Source of the DNA: Ectocarpus siliculosus
Taxonomy: Eukaryota > Sar > Phaeophyceae > Ectocarpales > Ectocarpaceae
Length of the DNA: 64,000 nt
Direction: 5' to 3'
Assembly: GCA_000310025.1 (NCBI GenBank)
Contig: FN649739.1
Coordinates: 62,001 to 126,000, forward strand
This document shows positions 15,001 to 27,110 of this stretch, one piece after another. Position numbers and translations under genes: made by a program. Every line of letters begins with the position of its first letter. The first letter of the stretch is position 1. Under the pieces are notes generated by a model. That model was not told the origin of the DNA and searched no databases. It saw only the letters and a list, made by a program, of their open reading frames with translations.

Positions 15001-16691
15001 ATTTCCATACGCAAGTCCTGACTATTCGCCGACCTGCCCTCCCTTCACGACTGAGCAAAACATCTTCACGCGCGTCCCCCGCAAAAAAAAAGGGGGCAAA
15101 GAGGGTGGAAACCAAAACAATCCCGGTGTCGGTTGTAGGTTACGGGTCCTGGGGTGGCCTTTTCTCCCCCTGGGCGCACCTTTGTCGTACTGCAGCCAAA
15201 CTTTGTCCTCGACTTAGCCCAGCAGAATCTCTCTTACGTGGTATCATCTCTTTTGCGAGACGGAGAAAATGGTTCGAGATGCAGAACGGGTCAGCTGCTG
15301 CAACAAGGACTACAGCAGTACATAGATGTACATGATTGTAGTGTAGTAGGTTTCTCTTGCGGCGGTACAAGTAGTCGTCAGATCAAGGTGTGATGTGTGA
15401 TGTGTGATACGTCAACGATTTTTTATCCGGCGGCGACCATCGGCCATTAAATAAATGTGCTTGTCCAATACATCGATTCTATGAGGAAAAACGAACGATA
15501 AGATCAAGTATTCCTCCTCGTCAATCCCTCTATTAATACTTGTACTACATGTTTGTCCCACCAAACCACCCACCACAATATGCTCAAAGGAACAGAGGTA
15601 AAGTCTGAGGTATGAGGTAGGTACGACACATGTGAGCATCATCACCCGATAGCTGGCCGCCCCTCCTCTGCGAAAATGCCCAAGAAAGGGCTTTCATCGC
15701 GAAAATAAAAGTTTACACAGCTGTCACGGCACGTGGCGTTAGCCGCTTGGGAGAATAAAATCTGAACACCAACAGAGATGAATCGCCTCTGTGTACTTGT
15801 ATCAACTTCAACTTCCGGGCAGCAACGCGGTTCCACCTCTACAGCAGAAGCAGCTGGCGTATCCGTTTTTCACCGGTCATCGGCGCACCCGACTCGAAGG
15901 AGTTACATGTACAACAGCAGTAAATCTCTACAAAATACGGGAGCCTGGTGACACTCAGAGTGCTTGTCGTAGCTCGTTGTCACTAGAAACTTGGCACAAT
16001 CTGAACAAAGATCTTCGTGTCCGTGGATCGAGGTCGGCGATATGCCAATCTACCTTTCGCATCAAGGCGCTAAGTTCATAGGCCGTCGGTGCGCGCGGAG
16101 GGAAGGCCAACAGGTTTGCAAGCGGCTGGGCTCCAACCACCAAAATCTATCCTCTATCCTCTATCCTCGGCCACAACTATTGGCCATGAAAAATATCTGT
16201 GGGCCGATACATCAAGATTGCATTCCCGCAGCAGACTATGAGCAGTTCTCAGAGTGGGCGTACCTCCTACGGCGCTTGTCACTGTCCCGCTCCCCTCGCC
16301 CGCGGCTCCGGCTCCGCTTCCTGCGGTCATCACGGTCCCTGCCCCTGTCCCTGTCGCTCCTCCGGCTGCTGCTTTTCTTGTGTTTCTTGTCTTCCTCCTC
16401 TTCCTGCTCTTCCTCCTCTTGCTCCTCCTCCTCCTCCTCCTCCCCTTGCCCCTCCTCGTTCTCGCCTTCAGCGTTGTCGTCGCTGTCGGAGCTACTTCCA
16501 TCTGAGCTGCTGTCTCCGCTGGATGATCCACCGCCCTCGCTTGCTGCGGCCTCGTCCCCCCCGGCTCCCGCCTTCGATCCGTTTTCCGGGTCGTGCCCGT
16601 TTTCGGCATCGCCTCCTCCGTTCTCCTTGCGCCGAGGCCCTCCCTTGACGCTTGCGAGCTGCTCTTCGAGAAACGCATCCACGTCCCCCAT
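3028..16691 (-). CDS. RBM39: RBM39/CAPER-type SR-rich splicing factor, 16 exons, complete
   Basis: Nuclear RNA-binding splicing factor and coactivator family (RBM39/CAPER/CC1-like). Exons: 16264-16691, 13923-14102, 12912-13322, 12569-12680, 11064-11252, 10380-10472, 8847-8984, 8120-8260, 7455-7592, 6814-7054, 6069-6170, 5429-5613, 4776-5066, 4186-4284, 3548-3619, 3028-3099. They sum to 2892 bases, 963 aa plus TGA. The N-terminal 380 residues are acidic, then RS/RD-rich. RRM1 (about 430-510) starts at RTVFVNQLTMK; RRM2 (about 537-610) contains LKLHIGNLHQNITEDDLGEI. Next come the family-typical WKLDDDEGAGGVKM and an Ala/Gly/Met-rich linker. The C-terminal UHM-type RRM3 (about 851-940) has CLLVKNMFDP, EGWELDIKEE and LNGRWFAGRM. 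Human RBM39 is about 530 aa, so the extra length lies in the RS region and the linker. The intron after exon 7 appears to use a GC donor. The family call is firm. Confidence 0.95.
3727..3963. repeat. Three tandem copies of an 83-base unit inside an intron
   Basis: Each copy begins with TTTCACCTCTGGC, contains AAAAAAGGAGGAAAT and ends with GGTACTACTTCGGT. Copies start at about 3727, 3810 and 3893, a constant 83-base period, and differ at only a few positions. The array lies in the intron between the last-but-two and last-but-one exons (3620-4185) of the RBM39-type gene. Confidence 0.9.
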
Positions 16692-16931
16692 CTTTGAACA
16701 AGATTTGCTGCGCCGCACGCAACCGTCAGCTACTCTCTCTCTCTCTCTCCCGCTTTCTCTGTGCTCCGGTGTCCAACACAACCTTTGCCGGACTCGAGGG
16801 GGCCCGCAGATGCTGGTTTGTGTTGAGGAATGGCGGGGGCTACTTTTCTTGTTTCGGTCGGACATTGCTGCTGGCTTTGCATCTACATCATCCTACATCA
16901 TGGACCACATCGCAACACACGTCACGGCGAG
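16692..16931. promoter_or_regulatory. Divergent promoter and 5' UTR region shared by two genes
   Basis: About 240 bases separate the minus-strand ATG of the RBM39-type gene (16691) from the plus-strand ATG chosen for the PA-RING gene (16932). Both 5' UTRs and promoters must fit here unless an upstream non-coding exon exists. A short TC microsatellite occupies about 16733-16755. I see no clear TATA box. Confidence 0.55.
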
Positions 16932-19900
16932 ATGACATCCTTTGGAAAGCAGCGGCAATGGGGGTTGTTGACAGTCGTTTTGGCCATGGCCGTCGGCAGC
17001 ATTGACCTGGGAGCAGCCGTAATACTAGTGTACAACGAGGGCACGACGCGGTTCGATGATGTGCCGTCGATGGACAACTTCGGTCCGAGAATACCTGAAG
17101 AGGTGAGTTGCTGAGTTGCACTTGTAGACTCTGGTATTCCTTGAAAGCAGGGTGGTGAACCGGAGGGATTGGGAACACCGCCCAACCGGAGGAATTGGGA
17201 ATGCTGCCCTCGCCCTTTCTCCATATCTCGTTCTCTGTCTGCCTCTGTGCCTCTGTGTTGAGTATCACGAAAAAGAGCGGTTTTGAAAGAACCTGGGTTT
17301 ATCTTCTGTAAGGAGTAGGGAGGGCTGGCTCTTCACGTTCAAGGTCCTTCCTTGTGAACAGCTACATATTTAACAACTTCTTCAGCGCTTCGAACTTTGA
17401 ACGGTCTTTTGGCCCTTTTGAACACCACGAAGTTTCAGTTAGTGGCCTTTAAATGTATCTCTTGTATGCATATCCATACCGACAGCAGGCAGCAGAATAG
17501 TGTGTAAAAATCTACGCCTGCCTCCCCCCCTGCAGCTCGCATTGCTGCTGCCTCAGCTTTCTTTACCCCTGCTTTGCTGATGTATTGTATTGGCTGTCTA
17601 CAGCAGCTGCTTTTTTTTTTTTTTTTTTCTCAAGATGACCCAACGAATCCATCTCCATCAATAGAAAAGAGATACGTACATAGATTTGCAATGGACCCAT
17701 AGCGTCAGCGGAGGCTACCTGTATTTCCACGATTTGGTCTTGTTTGGTCTTGTTCTCTTCACATCATTAATAGTAACCGTTGCGGTGTTCCGGTCTCCGC
17801 TCATATGTACCTTGTATTGTCCGTACTGGTCAAACTCCTCTTGTACGACCGAAAATCCGCAGGGATTCGCAGGACGGCTCCAACTGGCCCAACCGAACGT
17901 GTACGCCTGTTCCGCCATCAGCGGGCCAACATCCACCACAGCAGTAGCGCCGGCAGCAGCCGTCAAAGAGGCAGCGGGCGAATTAGATTTTGGAGGCGCC
18001 ACTCCACCATCAAGGACCCGCGCACACAGCGGGGTAAGCCGCGGCATGCCACTGGCAGTATCGCGGCAACCCCCTCGCGGCGAGATCTTGGAGGCGGCTT
18101 GGACGACAGCGGCGGCGACGGAGGCGGCGGCAGCTGGAGAGGAAGATCTTCCTTCGGCTGCGCTCATCTCGAGGTCGGAGAAGGATGACCCTAATGGGTG
18201 CACCTTCGAGACCAAGGTGAGAGAGCGGCGGGTCTAGAGGACGGTTGGCCCGTTGTTCCAAGGCGTACTGATCAAAACACGGCAGGCGGTATCGACAGAA
18301 TATGGAGGCGTGAGGTGGTGGTGATCGTGGGGTTCGGGGGTCGGATCTGGTGCGTCCCTCACCAAGCGGCCTACAAACAATACCAATATGAGAGGTGACA
18401 CGTGGTATGTCGTTTTCCTTTTTCAATCTGTTTTGGTACGATCGATGGTGATTACCTCGCGATACCGCCAATGCTACATACTACAGCAGAACGTCTTGCC
18501 AACAATCAACGGTCCCCTTTGTTCCCACGCACCACTCCCCCTTCTAGTCTACTTGTAACACCCCATGGTAGTTTGCTCAGAACCATGTACGCTCGGTTCT
18601 TCTTTACACTCGGTGGTGTGGGGAGGGGTGTTGTGCCTTAACCTGGAGAAAGTCTTTTACTGGTACTTGTAGTGAAAACATTCTGAGCGTAGCGGGTTGG
18701 AATTGCCGGATGAACGTGAGGGAAGGCCGTACCAGTGGTCAGATGGAGGAATAAGGTGGCACAAAGATGTACCCGTGGACACACAGACGTGCCCATATGG
18801 CGAAGGCAGAGGGAGAGCATACTGTACGATGTCTTAAATAGAGAACGTGATCCCTGGACTGGACAAACAGAGAAGGAAGGAGAAGACTTGCCGTCGTCGG
18901 GGGGCAAGACCAGAAAAAGTAGAGGAGGCGGTGGTGCGACGACATGAGGCGGGAAACGCGTGCGATACACAGCGTTAAAGTTTGAGAAGCGTCTTGGGAT
19001 TGGGATCAGGCTCAGAGGTGCTCCTACCTCCAAGTGTCGCTGATTGGCCAACAGCTACTAAGCAACAGAAGAGGACACGCCCCGTATCTATGGTCGTGAC
19101 AAGCGCGTTACTTTCCGTGTAAATGCCAAGCGAAACACAGTACAACGCATCATGCGTTGGCTTTTCGGAAGCACAGAGGGGAGTGGTGATGCTGTCCAGT
19201 GCTGAACATCCACCGCACCCCCCCGCCGTTGGCGTTTCTACTCTCTTAGGTCCTTAACGCGCAGGCTGCAGGGTTCAGCATGGTGATCGTGTACGACTCT
19301 CGACAGGAGAACATGTTCAAGATGGGCAGAAGCTCCGCCAAGGGGGCGAAGCATCCAAAAGTCGAGATACCGTTGGTGAGTGAGTGAGTGAGCGTTACCT
19401 TGCATTGCCAAGACTGAAACGGTAATACCAAGGCCTTGATGACTAGTATTTTTTTGGTTGGGTGCGTGAACTTGGGACAGAATCGTACTCGGACGGCAGC
19501 AGGCGACAATTTTTCTGTCCGGAGAATGACTCCGTGGTCATTTTTCGTTGTATCCATTCCAACCGCGCTGAGCCCTGGTTGTGGAAAGAAGGTAGAGTAG
19601 TAGCAGGCTCCATCGTATTGAGCGCAATCTGATACACCGACATCAGCAGCAACTCGTATTGAGGAATGTTCGATCAACAAACCACAACGAAAACAACACC
19701 ACCACCAGGTGTTGGTTACGCATGCGTCTGGCCTGGCTTTGAAGGCGTTGATCGCGACTACGTCGGACAACCGCGGACCAGAGGTGTACGTGGACAACAC
19801 CGACCCCTTCGGCATGTTTGTGACGGTCGATCTCACCATGTTCATGCTTGTCACCGGGTGAGTGTTGCTTCGAGAGATGGAGGAGGAGACCTCATTTGGT

Positions 19901-22266
19901 TGCTGCAAAAAAACGGGCAGGTGTATTGTCGTTGGGGCACTTATTCACGGCGGATCATCGATGTCGTGCTTCTGGCTTTTCTTTCGGCCTGTCTTGTTGA
20001 GCAGCCTACGTGGGTCACCACAAACGAGTGTTCTGGGGGACTGGATGATGGTAACGGACCAAACCCTGTCGGCGACTGCTGTGCTGATTGTCTAGGCAAT
20101 CCAGAAACTTATTTTCCGTTGTTGTCTTGGATACATGCTCCTTCGGCGTGTCCTCGAAGACCAACCTACCGTGCTTGCAACGTGCTGGCCAAGAGGTACT
20201 TTGGGAGGAGGTGGTCGTGCGTTACGTGTGCATAGTTTCGGTTTGTGTCGGTCGGACTGCTGTGCTGTACCGCGCTTCTTCCTGTGTTGAGGTTCGTGTA
20301 GCGTTTCGCTGTGTGTTGCTGTTCAAATCCTCAAAGCCTCTAGTAGCTGCTTGAGCGTTTGCATAGCTGCTTGGCGACGTATGTACCCTTCCATGCCACT
20401 CTTTCCACAAGTGCACGTTGGATACCAAAATTGCACACTGCAACATCGCGGTTGCCAAGCAAAGTGAGGTTTATTTGCTCACGGCGTCGGAAGAAAGTGT
20501 TTTACAGTGCTGCTGACCTCCGCACGCACTCACGTTCAAACGCATATGTGGTGAATACCTAAGGAAAGCAGGCATGCGAAATACCGCTAGGGGAATGTGG
20601 CAAAACGTCCGAGCAGAAAGGCGTAACTGAGGCTGTTTTTTTGTCGTGTTTCCGGCTTGCGTCGTTGGCAGGTTCTTGCTGGCGCTGCTGACTTGCGGAA
20701 GCATGATGGTGGTGACCCTCCACCGTTACTTGCGCCGCTACGAAAGTCTGGTGGCGGGCACCAACAGGTTATGTTTTGGTTGGTCACAAGCAGAAGTTGT
20801 GGTGCACCAGAAAAACACCAAGCGATCGCTTTAGCGTTTTTCGCGACGCTGGTCTGCCCGCACACTCCCGTACCACACTGTTTTGTCGCCATTTCTTGGC
20901 GTGGTCCCCTGCGTCTTCGTCTTTCTGGCGCCCGTAGCCGGACCATTGGCGGTGTTCCGTGCGCTGCAGCTTTCGGCATGGCTGGTTCTGTCTTCAACGT
21001 GGACAGACTATTTCGACAGTGCCTAGTTCAATCGTCACATTTGACAGACGATCAACCATGCCGCTCAGATCCGATAAGCGAGCTAGACTCCAGTTAGTAG
21101 CGTACATAAGGCCTCAGATAGATGCCCTTTCAGCATGTGGCCAAGGCGCGCGCACAATACCGCCACGGAGTTCCGTCGGCAGGGAAACGGGGCGATGAGC
21201 ACTCCCCACCTTCGGAGGGGTGAAAGGCCGCAGGGAATTGACAGTTATCTTTTCGATACAACGTTTTGCGGAGATCGAAACTATGTGCCAAATTGACCAA
21301 ATGAATTGGTTGTTCCAATGGATACGATCCGTGGCGAAAGTGTGCGATAGACTGACCAGTGTCACCCATCGATCGTTGTGATCTTTGCGACGTACGATGC
21401 GTGTCTTTCATCGTCTTGCCTCGATCGATGACCTGACCACACGGTCTCCGTAACATGTGATGCCGTTATCAGGCCAATGTCCTTGCCCGAGGTGCTGCAA
21501 CTGCCAGAAGTTCGTGTGGAGGAGGGGTCTCGCCTTGAAGGAGACTCATGTCCGGTGTGCTTGGAGGCGTACCGAATAGGGGACAAGGTGAGTTTTTTCC
21601 CTGGGTATAAGTGACGGAGTAGGTCGGGGGTGGTACCGCTCTCGACGGCGATCTGTTGTTGTTCATGGGCATCATCTCTACTGCTGGTTTGCCTTTCTTT
21701 AGCTCATCTTGGCCGCGTACACCTCCAAAGGCAGAACTCTGTGATCATACTCCAAGTCAGCACGTTCTTGTGGTTACCTTGTCCATCACCTCGCCCCCCA
21801 TGACCCCCCTTCCTTTTTTGGAGGTGTTGACTGATAGAACCAAGGACAGTCGATCCCCTTCCGAACGTGTCGAGCAACTATTTCAAGCAACAAACGTGTA
21901 CCCCCCCCCCCCCCGCCCCCGGTGCGAACGTATCCTCAGCTGCGAAGCCTCCCCTGCCAGCACGCCTTCCACGCGGGGTGCATCACGCCTTGGCTCACCC
22001 AGCGTCAAAGAAGCTGCCCCATGTGCAAAGACCCGGTGACTCTGACGGTAGGGCTGGCTCCTCCTACAAGTAGCTCCCCCTCATCTTCATCTGCTTCTTC
22101 GGCCGCCCCTGCGGCCGTGATTACCGCACCGGCGATGCAAGCTGCGCGCGCAGACGGCGGGGAGAGGGGGGACGACGGTGCCGGGGGCGACCGGTTGCCG
22201 CTGTTGTCGAATTCGAGGGGGGCGCCTATCGCGGGGGGGTCAATTCAAGACACCTCTCCGGTGTAG
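16932..22266 (+). CDS. PA-TM-RING E3 ubiquitin ligase, 7 exons, complete
   Basis: Membrane RING-H2 ubiquitin ligase with a lumenal protease-associated (PA) domain, the architecture of RNF13 and plant RMR receptors, which act in the endomembrane system. Exons: 16932-17102, 17863-18216, 19250-19375, 19709-19857, 20672-20767, 21473-21587, 21940-22266; together 1338 bases, 445 aa. Residues 1-30 form a signal peptide (core LLTVVLAMAVGS). The PA domain (about 45-250) shows FGPRIPEEGFAGRLQLA, then an Ala-rich insert, then CTFETKVLNAQAAGFSMVIV. A membrane segment (about 255-282) spans exons 4-5 and is followed by RYLRRY. The RING-H2 (about 325-367) is CPVCLEAYRIGDK, then LPCQHAFHAGC and SCPMCKDP, giving the C2-C-H-H-C-C2 ligands. 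A C14 run sits in the polypyrimidine tract before exon 7. The tail is low-complexity Ser/Ala/Gly. The ATG was chosen for the signal peptide; an in-frame ATG at 16830 is less likely. Confidence 0.92.
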
Positions 22267-25211
22267 GTTGGTGGTTGTGATGTTACCCCACCGGTTTGAC
22301 GGCTTTTATCATGGAAGGTCAGGTCGGAATGGATCATGTACATGTGTAATAGAGTGTTGGATGAGATATAGACTCGTCAAGATGATATCTGTGTGAGCAA
22401 GGTGTAGGATGCACGGCAGCATTATGTGTAGAAACAAGACAACCCTGGCCCCTGTTTGGTTCAGTGAGCGAGGACGCTCTTTGGCACTCGAAGTGCGTTG
22501 TTAGCGCGACAGGTATGAGGCTACGTACACGAACCTCGCTGCTGCGCGTGCCTGTCTTTTAGTTGGTGGGTGTTTTTCATTTTGTGACGTGGGCTTCTCC
22601 CCCCCCGCCTGCCCGGTTCGATTAGCGGCGTTTCCCCTTCCCCCCCCGTCGTCTTGGAACCGCTGAGACGTTGACTTCGTCTTTCGTACCTTTTTGGTTT
22701 TTCTCTTAACGGTTTGTTTGCTTGTGGTTGGCATATTGGTCGAGTATGAAGGGGTCGTTGAGAGTGTGACGTAGATGAAACGCCATGATGGGTGGATTTC
22801 GGTGTTGGGCCATGCGTGTGTACTTCGAAGTAAGTGTAGCTGAGTAGGAAGTGACGTTGTGTCTGCCCGCTGGTATATGGACGATCTTGCACTGATCGGG
22901 ACTATATTTGTAAAAATTGTTTTGGGCCGACTACATGTGCCGTCGTCCGTCACAACATTACGCGACAAACGGCTGCTGTAGGAAAGTCGGCGCTACATGG
23001 CCATCGGTCTTGTCGTTTGTACGAGACGAGCTGCCCATCTTGCTTGTTGCTTGTACATTGTCTGAAGGGGAACAAAGCAATCTGAAATTCCATTTTCCCA
23101 TGAATTCAAATGGAATGGAGTGCATGTTCGCTGTTTCGCCGGTGGAAGAAGATTTTGTATGCGTAGGCCGTACTTCTTTCAACTTATTTTTGCACCTCAC
23201 CTGCGTCGGCCTGTAACCTCGCTCATCACTTTGCATCATTTATGTTTTAGGAGGGTGCTGCATTAGGATTCTACGGGTGTTTTTGATGCGAAGACGACTT
23301 CATTCGGTCCGGCCCGCCGGTGAAACTAAAAAGAAAAGTAGAGTGATACACGCCGACGTGTGGCAAGGACACGCTGGCGACGGCGCACGACGAAATAGGG
23401 TTGTCCTCGCTGAGCGATTGCTGTTATCCCAGCAGTCCGACACGGGTATGTGCGACAAGCTTGGTACGTCAATCTGCGTTTTCTACATACTCCTGCCAAC
23501 GTCGCAGATAGGGTTCAGACGCGAAACTTCCCCGAGTCTGTCTCACGATGGTGCGGGTGGCACGTCTCTCGTGTTCCTTCCCTGTGCGCACTTCTCTGAA
23601 ACCAACCGTGCCAGCGACACAGCATGACCCTTGTTCGGGGATGCGGGTGAGCTGTCGCCTTCGCTCCAAAAAAACGCCGCCGTCTGACCCCCGAGACCCT
23701 CTAATCCAATCACGATGCGCAGCTCCTCAGGCCCAAAGAACGACCCGAAAGATGTGCGATGCCAGATCATGTCAACCATCACCGAGTTCGACCAACAAAA
23801 TCTCTCGCATCAGAGAAAGTAGAGACTCGAAGACTCAAGACCTGTGGTGGCCTTGAATGATGCCGGTAAGTCGGGTCGTGATATTTCCGGCGTGTCTCAC
23901 GTACATAGTGTACAGTAGAGTGGCGGCGCACAAGCACAAGGGCACAAGACGGTCGGTTTTCGGTTTCGTGCCGTTGGAGTTTGTTTGCCGATTTCTGCTT
24001 GAGATCCAACACTTGACAGCAACTACTGCAGTATATCCGTTCCAAGCATCATTGGTAATCCCTGTTCTCGGAAGAGTTTCTTTTCGAACCCCGGGGAGGG
24101 CAGGAGTACGTAGGGGTTCTTGAGGTAGTCATGGTTGCGCATGCCGTGTAACGTTTTGGCCTCGCACAACGGGAGGGGTTTGCTCGTTGTATGCATGCAT
24201 GCCGAAGTCGTGGGCTTTGGTCGTCGGTGGCCATGGAGGGGAGGGCCCTCTTCGTGGCCACCGCAGTGTTGACCGGAGAGGCATGTTTGAGGAGAAAGGT
24301 GGCGTCCTTATATATGCACTGATCACCTTTGGGTCTGTTGGCCCTGGCGCATACACCCCCTTCGAGAAAGAGGATGGGCGTCAAGTCCAGGGAAACATAC
24401 CAGCGTTCGGACTTCTGGCTGTCTTCGCGATTTGCAGACGTTGGTGTTCTTCTCTACGGTTTCACGCTCGGAACAAACTACCCTAAGGTCTCCAAGTAAC
24501 CCGCAACAGTTTGTATCGGTCTACGCGGAGTGGACCGTCAAGAGTAGAAAAGCAGCAGCATTGACAGCGTTGGTTGCAAGGCCCCAGAATCAAACGTCAC
24601 AAGTTTGATTTACACGTTTGATCACGTTTCACCATTCCTACGTCATTTTTTGGGACCAAGAGCGCGACATCGAGCGCAACTATGTAGCTCCGCTACAAGC
24701 AACCTCATACGGACAGATGGGAATCAAACGGAGGGGGTAAACGCCATACTCTATGCAACAACGTCTCCCGTATTTCAGCATCCTCCCGTATCCATCGATC
24801 AATGGAAGCGAGAACAGAGAGGAAACTCCGCAAAAGCCGCGTCTCAAGTACTATCCTCAAGAAATGAAAACACTTGTAAAACGACTAATCATCCGAGCCA
24901 AAGACCTTGGGTGTAACCCTGCGCAAAAACGGCAGTTTCCATGGGTGCCCCGGAGGTAGAATTACGCCAATTAACCCAGTCATTCCACAAACGACAAAGA
25001 ACGAACGATTGGACCTGTAGGTAGTCCGGTCGGAGATGGTCACGGCTCGTTGAGACGTCGTGGTCTCAAGGCTCTCTACCCAAACACACCAGACTCGCTC
25101 GAGACACGCCCTGCAGCCGCATTTCTAAACACATTCCCCGCTTGCATGAGACAACACGACCTAATTCAACCCGTCGACTCGATGGTCCGTGGCTGAAATG
25201 AACGCCAGGAT
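22267..25211. other. No gene resolved downstream of the RING gene
   Basis: This holds the 3' UTR of the RING gene and intergenic sequence. A minus-strand frame ending at 22501 has a Lys/Arg-rich stretch (start codon about 22733) but no supporting splice partners. Short frames near 23.5 and 24.2 kb on both strands are equally unconvincing. Confidence 0.4.
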
Positions 25212-25448
25212 CTACGCCGCTCGACCTATGACCAATACGTTGATACTTGCAAGGTAGCAGATGTTGCCTGCCTCCGACTCCCTTGAGCATCCGGTTCCTT
25301 CGATTACCACATAGATTTCGCTGGTGGCGCGGAGATAGGACCATAAGAGTGCGTCATAATCCGTAACCGCCGTGTGACGAAACTCGGCCAGGCCACGCTG
25401 ATTTGCGATATGTCTAGTCGTGTTAACGTACATGTAACTCTGGGAGAG
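25212..25448 (-). CDS. Possible internal exon of an unrecognised minus-strand gene
   Basis: I do not recognise the product. After a pyrimidine-rich tract and a CAG acceptor ending at 25449, one minus-strand frame stays open to 25212. It reads like folded protein, with segments such as TRHIANQRGLAEFRHTAV and YDALLWSYLRATSEIYVV. The exon's 3' end is not fixed; a possible GT lies inside the frame. Further upstream on the same strand, a short start-codon frame at 27065-27110 (MVEDEQAVRQLLRSQ) ends at a GT, and an acidic stretch at about 26078-26170 (MEEEEERAAAVNAVR) also ends at a GT donor. The phases of these three do not join directly, so a linking exon would be needed or they are unrelated. 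Confidence 0.25.
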   Translation of the reverse strand, partial: LSQSYMYVNTTRHIANQRGLAEFRHTAVTDYDALLWSYLRATSEIYVVIEGTGCSRESEAGNICYLASINVLVIGRAA

Positions 25449-25988
25449 CTGGGGTGTGAACAAGAACAGCCCGGCACGGAGGGATAGAAAATCGAAAAGG
25501 GCGCATTGGTGTGCCGTGGCATACAATAAATAGTGTTCTTTATATACCCTCTAGCGTCATCTACTGACCATACTGTCAACGGCGACGCCTTCCTTGAGTC
25601 CGTTCGTATTTTGGAGGGCGGAACACAGAAGCGTGGCGCGAGAAAAACCAGCTAAAGAGTGTGGGGTAATAAAACACAGCCGGTGCAGAAAAAATGCAGA
25701 TGCTCTGCTACCGCTCTATCAACCGCATACACAGTTTTTTGGTGCAGCGAATAATTGTCTTTGGTTTGCCCTCATACTACAGTATTCCATATTTTACGTT
25801 CCGCTTTGATGGAGCATCAGAAACAACAAACACGGCCTGAAAAACAGGTTTGGTTTACCACGAACACAGAAAGTCGAAACCTGAACTACCGTGCCGGCTA
25901 GACTCCACCCTCTGTTGTTATAGCTATTGTCATCGTGGTCCTCAACCAAAGCACAATCCAGGATTCTTCCACGGGGTTAATTCAAGAA

Positions 25989-25992
<4 letters not shown>

Positions 25993-26065
<73 letters not shown>

Positions 26066-26066
26066 T
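25993..26066. repeat. GA dinucleotide microsatellite
   Basis: About 37 GA units, nearly perfect, with a single A-rich interruption near the right end. On the minus strand it is a pyrimidine tract directly downstream of a candidate donor at about 26078. Confidence 0.95.
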
Positions 26067-27110
26067 AGGAGTACACGCACCTCGGACGGCGTTGACGGCC
26101 GCCGCACGCTCCTCCTCTTCCTCCATGTACAACCCCGCGGCCGCCCCCACACTCCCTTTCAAACATCGAGTCCTATTGACAGAGCTCGTTGAACTAACAA
26201 CACGCCGAAGTCGGGAACGGGGACGGGTTTGCTGGGGCTTGACCCGCAAACTTGCTTCCGGGGCTGTGCTGGGCCTACGGCCTACCCATGAAGAAAATAT
26301 GGTTGCGGTGTAGAGGCCAAGACGGGGAAGACAGTGACAGCAATCAATTCAAAATGTGAACGTTAAGTCTGGCATTAATAGTGCTAACCAGACAAAGATC
26401 CAGCATGATCTAGTCGGTGAGAAACCCAGCTGCGAACCTTACACAAGTGACTTCGCAAGACGTACTTCAAGTCGCCAAGGTTGATCAATAATAGAGCGGC
26501 GTCTGCTCCACGAAACGTTAGTGTCCCGCAACACCAACGTTCACCACATCGACCAAACAGCCGGAAAGTCGTTAAACGAGTGTTTCAACCGGCTTGGCAG
26601 GGCGTGCCACGCCTGTCCCAATGAAAATTTGTTCTTGTCATGCTATTACCGAAAGTGGCATGCATAGCCCTACTCGGAAAATAAGAGGTGGGGTGAAGAA
26701 AGGAAAAAGTGGCGATCGGTATTGCCGATGTGGTCTGATGCTCAAGTACAATCGTTACGGTCCGCTACTCTGTGCCGGAAGCTTCCTCACCATTGTTGAG
26801 GGTGGGAGGTAGGTCATACGATCCTGGCCCGAGATGCTCGCCATCAGCTCTAGCCGTTTTAAACAGAACAGCGTCTCCCATCAGCCTCTGCTCAGACATG
26901 GGGGTACACGTAAGCATCTATGATAAGCAACAACTCAGAACGCGGGGGCTACCTGCTAGACTTTGGCCGTACACGGAAGAATATCAACTCCCACAGCAGG
27001 GTGCCAACTGAACGAGAAACGTTGTGGTTGTGTTGGGCAGCGGACCCCGGACCCTCGGTGGAACCTTGTGAACGAAGGAGCTGCCGCACAGCCTGCTCGT
27101 CTTCTACCAT

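Noticed and set aside
15991-16935. 314-codon plus-strand frame
   Set aside because: Antisense of the first RBM39 exon, low-complexity Ser/Pro/Leu, and it runs into the start region of the PA-RING gene in another frame.
17715-18215. 166-codon minus-strand frame
   Set aside because: Antisense of PA-RING exon 2; only the plus strand continues the PA domain in phase with exons 1 and 3.
22501-22968. 155-codon minus-strand frame with a basic region
   Set aside because: No splice support, no motif, unremarkable N-terminal half; probably chance in GC-rich sequence.
24187-24486. GPGAY motif resembling a SHIPPO/STPGR repeat in a plus-strand frame
   Set aside because: A single occurrence without the repeats or splice sites expected of that family.
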